Below, in pieces: positions 52,276 through 60,034 of a stretch of 64,000 nt of DNA. The DNA is from a virus. The notes under the pieces were generated by a model that made no database searches, was not told the origin of the DNA, and saw only the letters and a list, made by a program, of their open reading frames with translations. The position numbers were made by a program, and so were the translations under genes. The stretch is from positions 24,676 to 88,675 of the IMG/VR virus record IMGVR_UViG_3300040809_000464; one strand, 5' to 3'. Every line of letters starts with the position of its first letter. The stretch's first letter is position 1.

Positions 52276-52321
52276 GTTCCATACTTAAACATATATCCGC
52301 TAAAAGATTCCCTAAAAAGTG

Positions 52322-52350
52322 TTGACAGAGGGTTTCTTTGTATGTATGAT
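52322..52350 (+). promoter_or_regulatory. Sigma70 promoter
   Basis: TTGACA, 17 bases, TATGAT, ending 36 bases before the next start. Confidence 0.75.
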
Positions 52351-52385
52351 CGTTGTAAGATTAATTGAGAGGAGTAGTGTTAAAT

Positions 52386-52649
52386 ATGAAAGACAACCAA
52401 CAAAACACTATCTACAGCAAATGGCGTAGGTCTGAAGCTTATATAGTTCCAATGACTTCAGAGGGTATCTCTAAAGCAGGACACCGTTATGATAACTTCA
52501 AGGTAGGTTTTGAATACGGAATGACCTATGCTATGGAAATCTTAGAAGAGTTACACAGGGAGAACAAAGACGTTCATAAGTTTTACCTGTTAGCTAAGAA
52601 CGCTGTAGATGAAGCTAGAAAGAATTGTAAAGAGAGGAGTGAGAGATGA
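52386..52649 (+). CDS. Hypothetical protein (87 aa)
   Basis: Start at the ATG 11 bases after GAGGAG; an upstream TTG includes that site. Helical, with GFEYGMTYAMEILEELHREN; charged C-terminus. The next start lies inside its stop region (ATGA overlap). Confidence 0.5.
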   Translation: MKDNQQNTIYSKWRRSEAYIVPMTSEGISKAGHRYDNFKVGFEYGMTYAMEILEELHRENKDVHKFYLLAKNAVDEARKNCKERSER

Positions 52650-53320
52650 ATAAACGAATATTAAAGCAGAAAGAGAAGTATGAAGGAACTTCATGGCTTA
52701 GTAACAAGTGCGGAGATTTTATTATAATAGAGTATATAAACGCTAGATCAGTTGTTTTAAGATTTACTAAGACAGGTTATATAACAATAACAGATCTGTA
52801 CTCTATAAAGAAAGGTAAGGTTAAAGACAGGTTACACCCTTCGGTATCTGGTGTAGGTTTTGTAGGTGAAGGGGTTTACACTCTTTACAATAGCATTAAA
52901 ATTTATTATTTGTGGGCGGCTATGTTAGGGAGGTGTTATGATAAAAAATGCCATGAAAATTATTCAACATATATAGACTGTACAGTCACTCCCGAATGGC
53001 ACAACTTCCAGAACTTTGCTAAATGGTGTGAGGATAATTATATTGAAGGATATCACCTAGATAAGGATATTAAAGTTGAAGGTAATCGGGTTTATGGACC
53101 CGACACTTGTATGTTTGTTAGTCCACAAGAGAATACCGAGAAAGCTTGTGCGAAATATTGGAAATTTGTAAGTCCAGAAGGTAAAGTTGTTGAGATTTAT
53201 AATATAGCTAAGTTTTGTAGGGAAAAAGGTTTAAATCGTACCAATATGTATGGTGTACATCAAGGTAAACAAAGTAATCACAAAAGTTGGACTAAATATG
53301 TAGAAGAGGTCTTGGGATGA
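52646..53320 (+). CDS. Homing-type endonuclease B (224 aa)
   Basis: Paralogue of the 51194 gene over its full length: N-terminal YEGTSWLSNKCGDF, core YYLWAAMLGRCY...TVTPEWHNFQNFAKW...LDKDIKVEG...CMFVS, and C-terminal IYNIAKFCREKGLNRTNMYG with HKSWTK. AGAGGAGTGAGAG leader gives a firm start. The two copies flank the small membrane peptide, lipoprotein, RNA element and 87-residue gene. Confidence 0.78.
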   Translation: MNKRILKQKEKYEGTSWLSNKCGDFIIIEYINARSVVLRFTKTGYITITDLYSIKKGKVKDRLHPSVSGVGFVGEGVYTLYNSIKIYYLWAAMLGRCYDKKCHENYSTYIDCTVTPEWHNFQNFAKWCEDNYIEGYHLDKDIKVEGNRVYGPDTCMFVSPQENTEKACAKYWKFVSPEGKVVEIYNIAKFCREKGLNRTNMYGVHQGKQSNHKSWTKYVEEVLG

Positions 53321-53517
53321 AGAATGAAGCTATTGAAGAATTAAAACTAGCACGGCAACAGATAGGTACATTAGAAGATATTAACATACTGTATCGTGAT
53401 GCAATTAATCAAATAGATGCTTACTTTGTAGAGGAGTATGAGTCGGATACGGACAGATACTTTGTGGATGGTGTGTTACACTCTTTAACTATCAAGTTGA
53501 AACACTTACAGAAGTGA
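53317..53517 (+). CDS. Small coiled-coil protein (66 aa)
   Basis: Overlaps endonuclease B by 4 bases. Almost entirely helical (AIEELKLARQQIGTLEDI) with an acidic middle. Function unknown. Confidence 0.5.
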   Translation: MKNEAIEELKLARQQIGTLEDINILYRDAINQIDAYFVEEYESDTDRYFVDGVLHSLTIKLKHLQK

Positions 53518-53524
53518 GGAAATA

Positions 53525-54172
53525 ATGGAAAAACTAAATACTGATCTTGAACCTTATCGTGTTGTACCTAACTGGAATGAAGCACCAGAAGGAACCACAC
53601 ATGCAGAATATATCGAACCGTGTTCTCTGACAGAAGGCGATCCTAATAGGCAACTGTGGGAATGGTATAAATATGATGGAACTAACAATTTCTACTGGAG
53701 AGATGGTTGGCAGAGAGATACATTGTTTAGTGATGTAGGGTTTAGTGAAACTGTTAGGGTACGCCCTCTAAGTGAATACCTGTTATGGAAACTTGGTAAG
53801 GGTACTGTCTGGAACTATCTTTCAATAAGAAAATATACAATTCTAACACTTACTAACTTAGAATCTACCAACCCTTCAGGATTCCCTTATACAGTAGTGT
53901 ACAAGGATAGTGATGGTCGTGTATGGTCTAAGTCTGTATATGAATGGATGGATAAGTTTACCTATGACAGTTCCTATGAAGAGAACCTAGCAGATGAAGC
54001 TGAGAAGTTGGCTAAGGTGTTGTGTGTACGAGATGGTAAGGATGTGGACGACTGTTATGATACCTTTGATAGAGGAGATTACAATGCAGAGCCACATATA
54101 ACGTATGTCTGGGAACATTACCTACAAGATGCTTACAACTTTTTAGAACTAAAAAGAGAGCTGAATTATTAG
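53525..54172 (+). CDS. Hypothetical early protein, two-domain (215 aa)
   Basis: N-terminal part with VVPNWNEAPEGTTHAEYIEP, a W-x-x-APEGTTH motif recurrent in small phage proteins, and aromatic FYWRDGWQRD. The second part (YTILTLTNL, VVYKDSDGRVWSKSVYEWM) looks like a small phage strand-rich domain. Acidic overall. Function unknown. Confidence 0.55.
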   Translation: MEKLNTDLEPYRVVPNWNEAPEGTTHAEYIEPCSLTEGDPNRQLWEWYKYDGTNNFYWRDGWQRDTLFSDVGFSETVRVRPLSEYLLWKLGKGTVWNYLSIRKYTILTLTNLESTNPSGFPYTVVYKDSDGRVWSKSVYEWMDKFTYDSSYEENLADEAEKLAKVLCVRDGKDVDDCYDTFDRGDYNAEPHITYVWEHYLQDAYNFLELKRELNY

Positions 54173-54189
54173 ACTTATTTAATTTGTGG

Positions 54190-54218
54190 TTGACTTAACA
54201 GTAAAGACGTATTAATAT
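54190..54218 (+). promoter_or_regulatory. Sigma70 promoter for the six-repeat gene
   Basis: TTGACT, 17 bases, TAATAT (a TATAAT lies 5 bases further). Confidence 0.65.
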
Positions 54219-54248
54219 ATAATCATATTTTATATGAGGAGAGATAAT

Positions 54249-54881
54249 ATGAACAAACATGAAACATTAACGCTGGAGTATTTAAAACAACATAGCGCTT
54301 GTACTGATGGGATTGAATTCTTTAAACGTGCAGGTCTTACAGGATACCCATTATCTAAACTGAAAGACGTTAAAGGGGATTACAATGAGTATGTTGAATG
54401 GTTAAAAAATATGCCTCTATACGAGTACAACGATAAAGGTTTGATGACTAAAGAGACTTATCCTAATGGAGATGTACACTTATGGAAGTACAACGATAAA
54501 GGTTTGATGACTAAAAAGACTTTCCCTTCTGGAAATGAATACTTATATGAGTACAACGATAAAGGTTTGAAGACTAAAGAGACTTTCCCTAATGGAGATG
54601 TATGTTTATACGAATACAACGATAAAGGTTTGAAGACTAAAGAGACTTTCCCTTCTGGAGAGGTATACTTATACGAATACAACGATAAAGGATTGAAGAC
54701 TAAAGAGACTTATCCTAATGGAGATGTATCCTTGTGGGAATACAACGATAAAGGTTTGAAGACTAAAGAGACTTATCCTAATGGAGATGTACACTTATGG
54801 GAATACACTTTCAAGCATGGACAACTTGTAGAGATGAAAGAAAATGGTAATACTATTTTAGAGATCCCACTTTTTAAGTAA
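54249..54881 (+). CDS. YD-type tandem-repeat protein, 6 repeats (210 aa)
   Basis: Start at the ATG after GAGGAGAG. A 58-residue N-terminal domain (LTLEYLKQHSACTDGIEFF, VKGDYNEYVEWLK) is clearly homologous to the 41807 gene, followed by six 21-residue repeats EYNDKGLKTKETFPNGDVxLY (shorter motif) and a cap ending LEIPLFK. Repeat bodies differ in sequence from the other paralogue, so arrays expanded separately from a shared head and cap. Each has its own promoter. Function unknown. Confidence 0.75.
   Translation: MNKHETLTLEYLKQHSACTDGIEFFKRAGLTGYPLSKLKDVKGDYNEYVEWLKNMPLYEYNDKGLMTKETYPNGDVHLWKYNDKGLMTKKTFPSGNEYLYEYNDKGLKTKETFPNGDVCLYEYNDKGLKTKETFPSGEVYLYEYNDKGLKTKETYPNGDVSLWEYNDKGLKTKETYPNGDVHLWEYTFKHGQLVEMKENGNTILEIPLFK
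54423..54800 (+). repeat. 6 x 63-bp tandem repeat
   Basis: Units share TACAACGATAAAGGTTTGA and differ by a few bases; same period as the array at 40863 but different sequence. Confidence 0.93.
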
Positions 54882-54888
54882 GTCTATA

Positions 54889-54918
54889 TTGACAACTAAA
54901 CTAACCTTCCTATATAAT
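54889..54918 (+). promoter_or_regulatory. Sigma70 promoter for the DenV-like gene
   Basis: TTGACA, 18 bases, perfect TATAAT. Confidence 0.75.
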
Positions 54919-54948
54919 CCTCTTATCAACTTAACGTAAGAGGGTTTT
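54919..54948 (+). terminator. Terminator of the six-repeat gene, overlapping the next promoter
   Basis: CCTCTTA/TAAGAGG followed by GTTTT. Part of the 3' arm can instead form GAGGG-TTTT-CCCTC (54940-54953) in the leader of the DenV-like gene. Confidence 0.5.
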
Positions 54949-54971
54949 CCCTCATATCAGAGGACAATATT

Positions 54972-55421
54972 ATGACACGTATCAATTGCATCCCATCACA
55001 CCTACTCCTAGATGAACACTTACACGCTGCTGTACGAGAAGGTAGTCGTCCTATCAATGAAGTCAGATCTGGTAAAGACAACATCAAGAATGCTCCCCCT
55101 CGTTGGAAATTAGGCACTGGACACGTACTCTTCTGCAAGAAACACCTTACATGGACTCACCAACAGTATGTATCTGCTAAAGAAGAATACTATAAGCGTG
55201 GCTTCAAAGGTCATGACTTTGTGGTGAGTCTTGATGGTATTCCTGTTAGGTTCCTTAATGATTACAACCCATCTAAAGCAGAACTCCGTACTAACTTAGC
55301 CCGTATCTGTGAGAGATTCCGTAAAAGAAAGAAACCTTATCATTTTCACGGTAAAGTAGTTGACACCAATAAGGATTCCCTATATTATTTATCTCAAGTG
55401 AAGAATAGTTTGAATGTTTAG
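54972..55421 (+). CDS. denV: Pyrimidine-dimer DNA glycosylase/AP lyase (T4 endonuclease V-like)
   Basis: 149 residues (T4 DenV 138). Begins MTRINCIPSHLLLDEH, matching T4 MTRIN...DQH, with Thr2 (the N-terminal nucleophile after Met removal), Arg3, Arg22 and Glu23 in the same positions. KLGTGHVLFCKKHLTW matches the LGAGHVTFFYDKLEF block, and EEYYKRGF matches ECLKRGF. The enzyme cuts UV dimers in DNA by glycosylase and beta-lyase steps. Own promoter, so it is an early repair gene. Confidence 0.88.
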   Translation: MTRINCIPSHLLLDEHLHAAVREGSRPINEVRSGKDNIKNAPPRWKLGTGHVLFCKKHLTWTHQQYVSAKEEYYKRGFKGHDFVVSLDGIPVRFLNDYNPSKAELRTNLARICERFRKRKKPYHFHGKVVDTNKDSLYYLSQVKNSLNV

Positions 55422-55434
55422 AGAGGAAGATGTT

Positions 55435-55770
55435 ATGACAATTATCACTACAAAGTTCTCCATAGGAGATAAAGTGCTTTACAAAGACAAGACTTGTGTA
55501 GTAGACTATATTGTAATTATGCAGTCTGAAGCACACTACTCTATAAAGTACAATGTTAAAGAGACTGACAGTAACACTTTTATAGTACCTACTTATACAG
55601 ATATCCATGAGTGTGAATTAAAAGAGTGCAAGAGTTACATCCTTCAGACTGACAGAGGTGAATTGGTACCTCTTAAGAGATTAGAAGATTATAAATACCT
55701 TGAAGATATATTAAACGCTAGAGGTGTTAAGTTTACTATATCAGAATTAAACAAGGTAGATTTACCTTAG
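55435..55770 (+). CDS. Hypothetical protein, SH3-like barrel (111 aa)
   Basis: ATG after GAGGAAGATGTT. IGDKVLYKDKTCVVDYIVI is a typical KOW/SH3-like opening; the second half is helical. No specific family. Confidence 0.5.
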   Translation: MTIITTKFSIGDKVLYKDKTCVVDYIVIMQSEAHYSIKYNVKETDSNTFIVPTYTDIHECELKECKSYILQTDRGELVPLKRLEDYKYLEDILNARGVKFTISELNKVDLP

Positions 55771-55782
55771 AGGAGATAACCA

Positions 55783-56007
55783 ATGAGTAAATTATTCTAT
55801 GCAGTTAACCGTCAAACTAGTGAGAGATGGGAACCTAATAAGACTTACAGAAAAGAATACCTATTTATGTACGATTCAGGCTATCTTGGTGTATGCTCTT
55901 ATGATGGATTCTATACGTATGTAGCACCACTATGTACCAAAACTTGGAAGGTAGTCTTCAACGATAGTATGGCTAATAAGATTGTTAAAAGTAGGATGGA
56001 TAAATAA
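55783..56007 (+). CDS. Hypothetical protein (74 aa)
   Basis: AGAGGAGATAACC leader. Aromatic, basic small protein (SERWEPNKTYRKEYLFMY). One-base overlap with the next gene (TAATG). Function unknown. Confidence 0.5.
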   Translation: MSKLFYAVNRQTSERWEPNKTYRKEYLFMYDSGYLGVCSYDGFYTYVAPLCTKTWKVVFNDSMANKIVKSRMDK

Positions 56008-56273
56008 TGAGTTGGAACTATAGAGTGATAAGACGCAGTGAAATATACTACGATGATTTAACAAGATCTGGATCTTATAAATGTTATGAAGTATTTATAC
56101 ATGAGGTATATTATGATGAGAGTGGTAATATAATAGGTTGGTCTGAGAACGCTGCGACTATCACAGGACACAGTAAAGAAGAACTACGAGGAGATTTAAA
56201 TCTATTTAATATGGCACTTAATAAACCCATCTTAGAAGAAGTTGACGGGAAGCTAGTAGAGGTAGAAGACTAA
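56007..56273 (+). CDS. Hypothetical protein (88 aa)
   Basis: Opens MSWNYRVIRR, then YKCYEVFIHEVYYDESGNIIGWSENA and TITGHSKEELRGDL. This W-N-Y-R-V-x-R...F-x-I-H-E-V-Y-Y-D pattern is a small family found in bacteria and phages, function not established. Confidence 0.6.
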   Translation: MSWNYRVIRRSEIYYDDLTRSGSYKCYEVFIHEVYYDESGNIIGWSENAATITGHSKEELRGDLNLFNMALNKPILEEVDGKLVEVED

Positions 56274-56521
56274 TGGCAGACTATTACACAGTACAGGACT
56301 TACTAAACGTAATGTTCATCATCGCATGTATTGCAGCAGGAGGTACTCTTATACAGTTCTTCCGCTACATCCACTTCATATGTAAATATAGCAGTGTGGA
56401 ACGTAATATGATGAAGAGCTACGGGATACACACTAAGTATGACCTTGGAGCATACACCTTCCTAGCGGGACTATGTTGGGTAGCTTACTACATTATGAAT
56501 TTCTTTAAAGATACACATTAG
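56273..56521 (+). CDS. Membrane protein (82 aa)
   Basis: Two hydrophobic helices (LNVMFIIACIAAGGTLIQFF and FLAGLCWVAYYIMNFF) with a basic cytoplasmic loop between them. One-base overlap with the preceding gene. Confidence 0.55.
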   Translation: MADYYTVQDLLNVMFIIACIAAGGTLIQFFRYIHFICKYSSVERNMMKSYGIHTKYDLGAYTFLAGLCWVAYYIMNFFKDTH

Positions 56522-56531
56522 GAGAGAACAC

Positions 56532-56723
56532 ATGACAGATACAAACATTGAATTAGTAGACCTGAAGAAGAAACAACAAGCAGCTAATGCTAAGATAGCG
56601 CACTTACAAGACCGTAAGAGAGACCTACGTAGAGAGATCCTAGATATCGATGAAGAGATTGAGAGTATCCGCTATGAATTAGAACAGCAGATCACACATT
56701 ATACAGAGCAACAGTACAATTAA
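56532..56723 (+). CDS. Coiled-coil protein (63 aa)
   Basis: Residues ~8-55 form one continuous heptad-rich coiled coil (LKKKQQAANAKIAHLQDRKR). GGAGAG leader. Possibly a small regulator or inhibitor; function unknown. Confidence 0.55.
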   Translation: MTDTNIELVDLKKKQQAANAKIAHLQDRKRDLRREILDIDEEIESIRYELEQQITHYTEQQYN

Positions 56724-56758
56724 TTATAAACATATTCCAAAGAGTTCTTAACATTTCA

Positions 56759-56787
56759 TTGACCACTTAGATAGGATCATATATAAA
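56759..56787 (+). promoter_or_regulatory. Sigma70 promoter
   Basis: TTGACC, 17 bases, TATAAA; precedes the 146-residue gene and the phosphoesterase. Confidence 0.7.
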
Positions 56788-56838
56788 TGAATACATAAGA
56801 TACAAAAGGTAAGACAAGCCCATACGAGGAGTAATAGT

Positions 56839-57279
56839 ATGACTACATTAATGGAACACTACAGAAAGTGTAAAAACAATAGAGAAGACATCACCACTTT
56901 ATATCTATCTATGAAGACAGAACTCCAAAGCTACATCGAAGAGGAGAGGTCCCTAGAGAAGTATCTGGAGAAGAATTACATCTGCTCTTCTAAAGTTCCC
57001 TATGTAGCATCTAACTACCTCCCAGTAATAGAAGACCTACGAGAGTACCACCTATCAAATTCTCTATGTAGACTCTTCTATAGCAATACTATTAAGAAAC
57101 TCTACGATAAGATAGCCCCTCGTGTATTCCACACCTTCCCAGATGCTAGATGTATAATGGAACTTGAGAGGTATTTCACATTGAGTAGACTTATCCAGAG
57201 ACTAAAAGAAGACCTAAGAAAGTTTTATAAGATGTACAACCATTTAATAGATTATAATAAAAGGATAGCACCATTATGA
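56839..57279 (+). CDS. Hypothetical helical protein (146 aa)
   Basis: ACGAGGAGTAAT leader. Charged, almost wholly helical, with aromatic patches (LIQRLKEDLRKFYKMYNHL). Overlaps the phosphoesterase start by 4 bases, so the two may work together. No family recognised. Confidence 0.5.
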   Translation: MTTLMEHYRKCKNNREDITTLYLSMKTELQSYIEEERSLEKYLEKNYICSSKVPYVASNYLPVIEDLREYHLSNSLCRLFYSNTIKKLYDKIAPRVFHTFPDARCIMELERYFTLSRLIQRLKEDLRKFYKMYNHLIDYNKRIAPL

Positions 57280-58094
57280 GAATTTACTACATGTCAGACA
57301 TCCACTTAGAGTTCTATCCTGTTAGTAACAACCCTAAGATAGTATTCCCTGTTAGTGATTACATTAAGATTAACTTCCCTGAAGATGCCCAGACCTCTAC
57401 GCTGGCTCTATGTGGGGATATCGGAATGGTGGACAGTCCTAAGAGGAGAGAACAATATCAAAAGTTTATTTCAAGACTGGCAGATGAATTCAAACACGTA
57501 ATCGTAATCCGTGGCAACCATGAATCTTACAGCTACTCCTTTGACAAAACTCCTAACAAGATAAGGGAGCTTATTAATGACACTGGTATATGGTACAATT
57601 CTAATATACATTTCCTAGATAATGAATTTTTAGAACTGGAAGGAAAATTAATATACGGTTCCCCGTTCTTCACAGACTTCTCAGGAGACTACCTTACAGA
57701 GTGGAACGTAAGCAAATCCTATAACGATTTTAAACGTGTGAGGAACAACCAACACAAAAGGAAGCTATCAACACAAGATTATATAGATTTCTATAAAGCT
57801 TCTGTAGAGCATTGTAAGACACGTTATCCAGATATCGTGTTATCCCATTACCTCCCTAGTTTAAGCCTCTTAGAATACTCTACAGGGACTCTAGATGGGG
57901 GTATGGGAGGGGAGGCTCTTAGGGATGTGACTTCTGATGGGAATAATCCTCCATCGGTGTGGATCTACGGTCATGATCACAGTAGAAAGGAAACTATGTT
58001 AGGGAATACACTATGCGTGTCCAACTGCTGGGGTTATTACGGTAATGAACACTTCAAGAAAGAGATGACATTTGATAAGTTTGTTGATGTGTGA
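57276..58094 (+). CDS. Calcineurin-like metallophosphoesterase (272 aa)
   Basis: All metal-binding blocks are present in order: SDIHLEF (Asp8, His10), LCGDIGM, RGNHES, LSHYLPS and YGHDHS. The family hydrolyses phosphomono- or diesters using two metal ions; phage members act on nucleic acids, nucleotides or host signalling nucleotides. SbcD-like partner genes are absent, so the substrate is open. Last gene of the strong Shine-Dalgarno part of the window. Confidence 0.85.
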   Translation: MRIYYMSDIHLEFYPVSNNPKIVFPVSDYIKINFPEDAQTSTLALCGDIGMVDSPKRREQYQKFISRLADEFKHVIVIRGNHESYSYSFDKTPNKIRELINDTGIWYNSNIHFLDNEFLELEGKLIYGSPFFTDFSGDYLTEWNVSKSYNDFKRVRNNQHKRKLSTQDYIDFYKASVEHCKTRYPDIVLSHYLPSLSLLEYSTGTLDGGMGGEALRDVTSDGNNPPSVWIYGHDHSRKETMLGNTLCVSNCWGYYGNEHFKKEMTFDKFVDV

Positions 58095-58461
58095 GGGATG
58101 AAAACTTGAAAGGGATTTCTTTTTAGATTTGAGGACCTGAGAGGATCTTTAAATTAGGGAACGGAATAGATTTTCAAGACTGGCTAGAAAAATGAGATAC
58201 GAGTAAAGAATTCATTTCAAAATTTTGGAACCAAAGCGATTTTTCACACAGCCTCTCAGATTCCTTCTCTAAAAATTTGTAACGACGAAATATATCAAAT
58301 TCAATCACCAAATAACAGGCAGGGGTGGTGTTTTGATCTTTCCCCGTGGCTTTCGCCTTGGTAGCCTACCTTTTTAAGTGTCTTGCTGGACTGTTTTTCT
58401 CAATTTGTATGGTAAAGTGTAAAGGATTAACGCTTGAACGTCAACCCTTTTGATAATTATA
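58095..58461. other. 367-base noncoding gap, boundary of the right-end region
   Basis: No ORF with a plausible start on either strand. The stretch 58310-58400 is locally G+C-rich against the surroundings and holds self-complementary pieces: GGGG (near 58322) to CCCC (near 58343), GGC-TTTC-GCC, and GGTAG-C-CTACC followed by TTTTT. The last could be an intrinsic terminator of the phosphoesterase operon or part of a structured RNA. On the - strand the middle hairpin has a GAAA tetraloop. Confidence 0.4.
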
Positions 58462-58683
58462 TTAGACCTCTTTTAAAACTATCGAATATTGTTCTTTCCC
58501 TTCTGACCATATTACATTTATAGTCCCGTTTTCATGTGTAATATTTAAAGAATCATAACTATATAGTAGTTCTAAAATATCGTTAAGTTTTATATTTTGT
58601 AAGCCTTCAATATTAGTTACATTAAAATAATCTTTTATATTATAACTTACGATAGTTAATACTTTCTTATATAATACTGTCAT
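58462..58683 (-). CDS. Hypothetical protein (73 aa)
   Basis: Acidic, Asn/Ile/Tyr-rich with an IKLNDILELLYSYDSLNITH core. Starts 5 bases after the 58689 gene's stop, so the pair forms a small leftward operon. No family recognised; poor ribosome site. Confidence 0.4.
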   Translation of the reverse strand: MTVLYKKVLTIVSYNIKDYFNVTNIEGLQNIKLNDILELLYSYDSLNITHENGTINVIWSEGKEQYSIVLKEV

Positions 58684-58688
58684 TGTTT

Positions 58689-58913
58689 TTAATACTCTTC
58701 AGGTTTACCGTGTGGATATATTCCGCCAAAAGTAGGGATATGTATTTTAACACTTATACATTCATTTTCAAGTATTTTAAACTTTCCCTTATCACTAGTT
58801 TCAAATGCTAACTTTTCTCTTATATTGCGATATCTACTCGCACGACATTTAAATTCTACAACTCTATGATAGCCATCTAGTATAAGATTGTAATAGTCAT
58901 TGTAAATACTCAT
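58689..58913 (-). CDS. Hypothetical protein (74 aa)
   Basis: Basic first half (YHRVVEFKCRASRYRNIREK) and a Gly/Pro-containing end (IPTFGGIYPHGKPEE). First gene of a two-gene leftward unit flanked by noncoding DNA; a toxin-antitoxin-like arrangement is conceivable from size and pairing only. Confidence 0.4.
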   Translation of the reverse strand: MSIYNDYYNLILDGYHRVVEFKCRASRYRNIREKLAFETSDKGKFKILENECISVKIHIPTFGGIYPHGKPEEY

Positions 58914-59140
58914 CTACATTATTAACCTTTATTTGTTTAATTTTCTTTAGTATATAGATTAGTTTCATATAGTCAAGCTATTAAGTTAATTTCTTTTATG
59001 AGTTATTCTTATATGTATATTACTTTTTAGTATGAATCTTTTTGAATTATTCTCTTGCTAATTAGAATTAGATCGCTAGTATTAGATGTATTGAAACGAG
59101 GCAATACTGCTTCAATGTTAAACTTAAAAAAGGTCTTATT

Positions 59141-59542
59141 ATGGACGCTATAAAACAAGCCAATCATTGCCGTAATACTTTAGTTAAAATGTTAAAAGTG
59201 TATAGTAAATATGAAGGTAAAAACTTAAACAGATATAAAAACTTAGAGGATATAGAAAATCTAAAACCCTTAATAGAGGACACACCTTTTAACATATCTG
59301 GTTTATTTTCTTGTCCTTACGTAGATCGTAAAAATGTTGATACTGTACAAATATCTCAGAAGATAGAGGAATTAGAAGGTATAATCTACGATCTTGATAC
59401 TGTTGAAACCGATCTATCTGAGCTAATAGAATTAACTATTTTAATTAAGAAGTATTCAGAAAAAAAGAAATTAATAATGAATAATTATAAAAATATCCCG
59501 ACCTATTTTATAGAAGACTTGATCCGTAAAGAATTAAAATAA
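59141..59542 (+). CDS. Hypothetical helical protein (133 aa)
   Basis: Lys/Leu/Asn-rich, mostly helical with a long C-terminal coiled coil (ELTILIKKYSEKKKLIM). No Shine-Dalgarno. Followed by a strong hairpin. Function unknown. Confidence 0.5.
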   Translation: MDAIKQANHCRNTLVKMLKVYSKYEGKNLNRYKNLEDIENLKPLIEDTPFNISGLFSCPYVDRKNVDTVQISQKIEELEGIIYDLDTVETDLSELIELTILIKKYSEKKKLIMNNYKNIPTYFIEDLIRKELK

Positions 59543-59553
59543 ATAACTCTCAA

Positions 59554-59584
59554 AGCTTGCATTATAAAAGTTATAGTGTAAGCT
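59554..59584 (+). promoter_or_regulatory. 14-bp hairpin after the 133-residue gene
   Basis: AGCTTGCATTATAA pairs with TTATAGTGTAAGCT (two G-T pairs) around an AAG loop. No T-tract, so it is either an operator, a processing hairpin or a factor-dependent terminator. Confidence 0.6.
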
Positions 59585-59585
59585 C

Positions 59586-59615
59586 TATCTAACAAGATAA
59601 TTATCTAACAAGATA
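59586..59615 (+). promoter_or_regulatory. Tandem operator-like palindromes
   Basis: TATCTAACAAGATA occurs twice with a 16-base period. Each copy is itself a palindrome TATCT-AACA-AGATA, the form of a repressor dimer site. Lies 17 bases before the next start. Confidence 0.5.
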
Positions 59616-59631
59616 TAAAAAGGTTAAGACA

Positions 59632-59931
59632 ATGATCAACTACCTAGAACAAACTCAAAACGAAATTATTAAACAAGTATTTGATAATGATCTAACTTTA
59701 AAGTTTGGATTCAATAGCGGGGGTTATGAGTGCTTCCAATACTTCATTACTACGGATGGTGGGGTCTTATCATTGGATGCTGTACGGGATGAACTTAAGC
59801 AAGATCCGACACTATTTGACACAGACTGGGATCAACAATGGTATATCGTCGCTAGTGAGATTAACTATGAGAATAACGATCTTTACTGTGATCACACAAA
59901 TAAACTAATTGAGTCAGCATACGAGGATTAA
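59632..59931 (+). CDS. Hypothetical protein (99 aa)
   Basis: Aromatic, acidic soluble protein (FGFNSGGYECFQYFITTDGG, WDQQWYIVASEINYENN). Starts in an ACAATG context without a Shine-Dalgarno. No family recognised. Confidence 0.5.
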   Translation: MINYLEQTQNEIIKQVFDNDLTLKFGFNSGGYECFQYFITTDGGVLSLDAVRDELKQDPTLFDTDWDQQWYIVASEINYENNDLYCDHTNKLIESAYED

Positions 59932-59935
59932 TACA

Positions 59936-60028
59936 ATGGCTAAACAATACACTAACAAACAAGACAAGAAAGCACATAAACAGAGACGCAACGAACGCAA
60001 ACACAGAAGATCCTTCAATTGGAGCTAA
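59936..60028 (+). CDS. Small basic protein (30 aa)
   Basis: Lys/Arg/His-rich (QDKKAHKQRRNERKHRRS). Starts 4 bases after the previous stop in an ATACAATG context. Could bind nucleic acid or ribosomes; function unknown. Confidence 0.45.
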   Translation: MAKQYTNKQDKKAHKQRRNERKHRRSFNWS

Positions 60029-60034
60029 ACTAGT

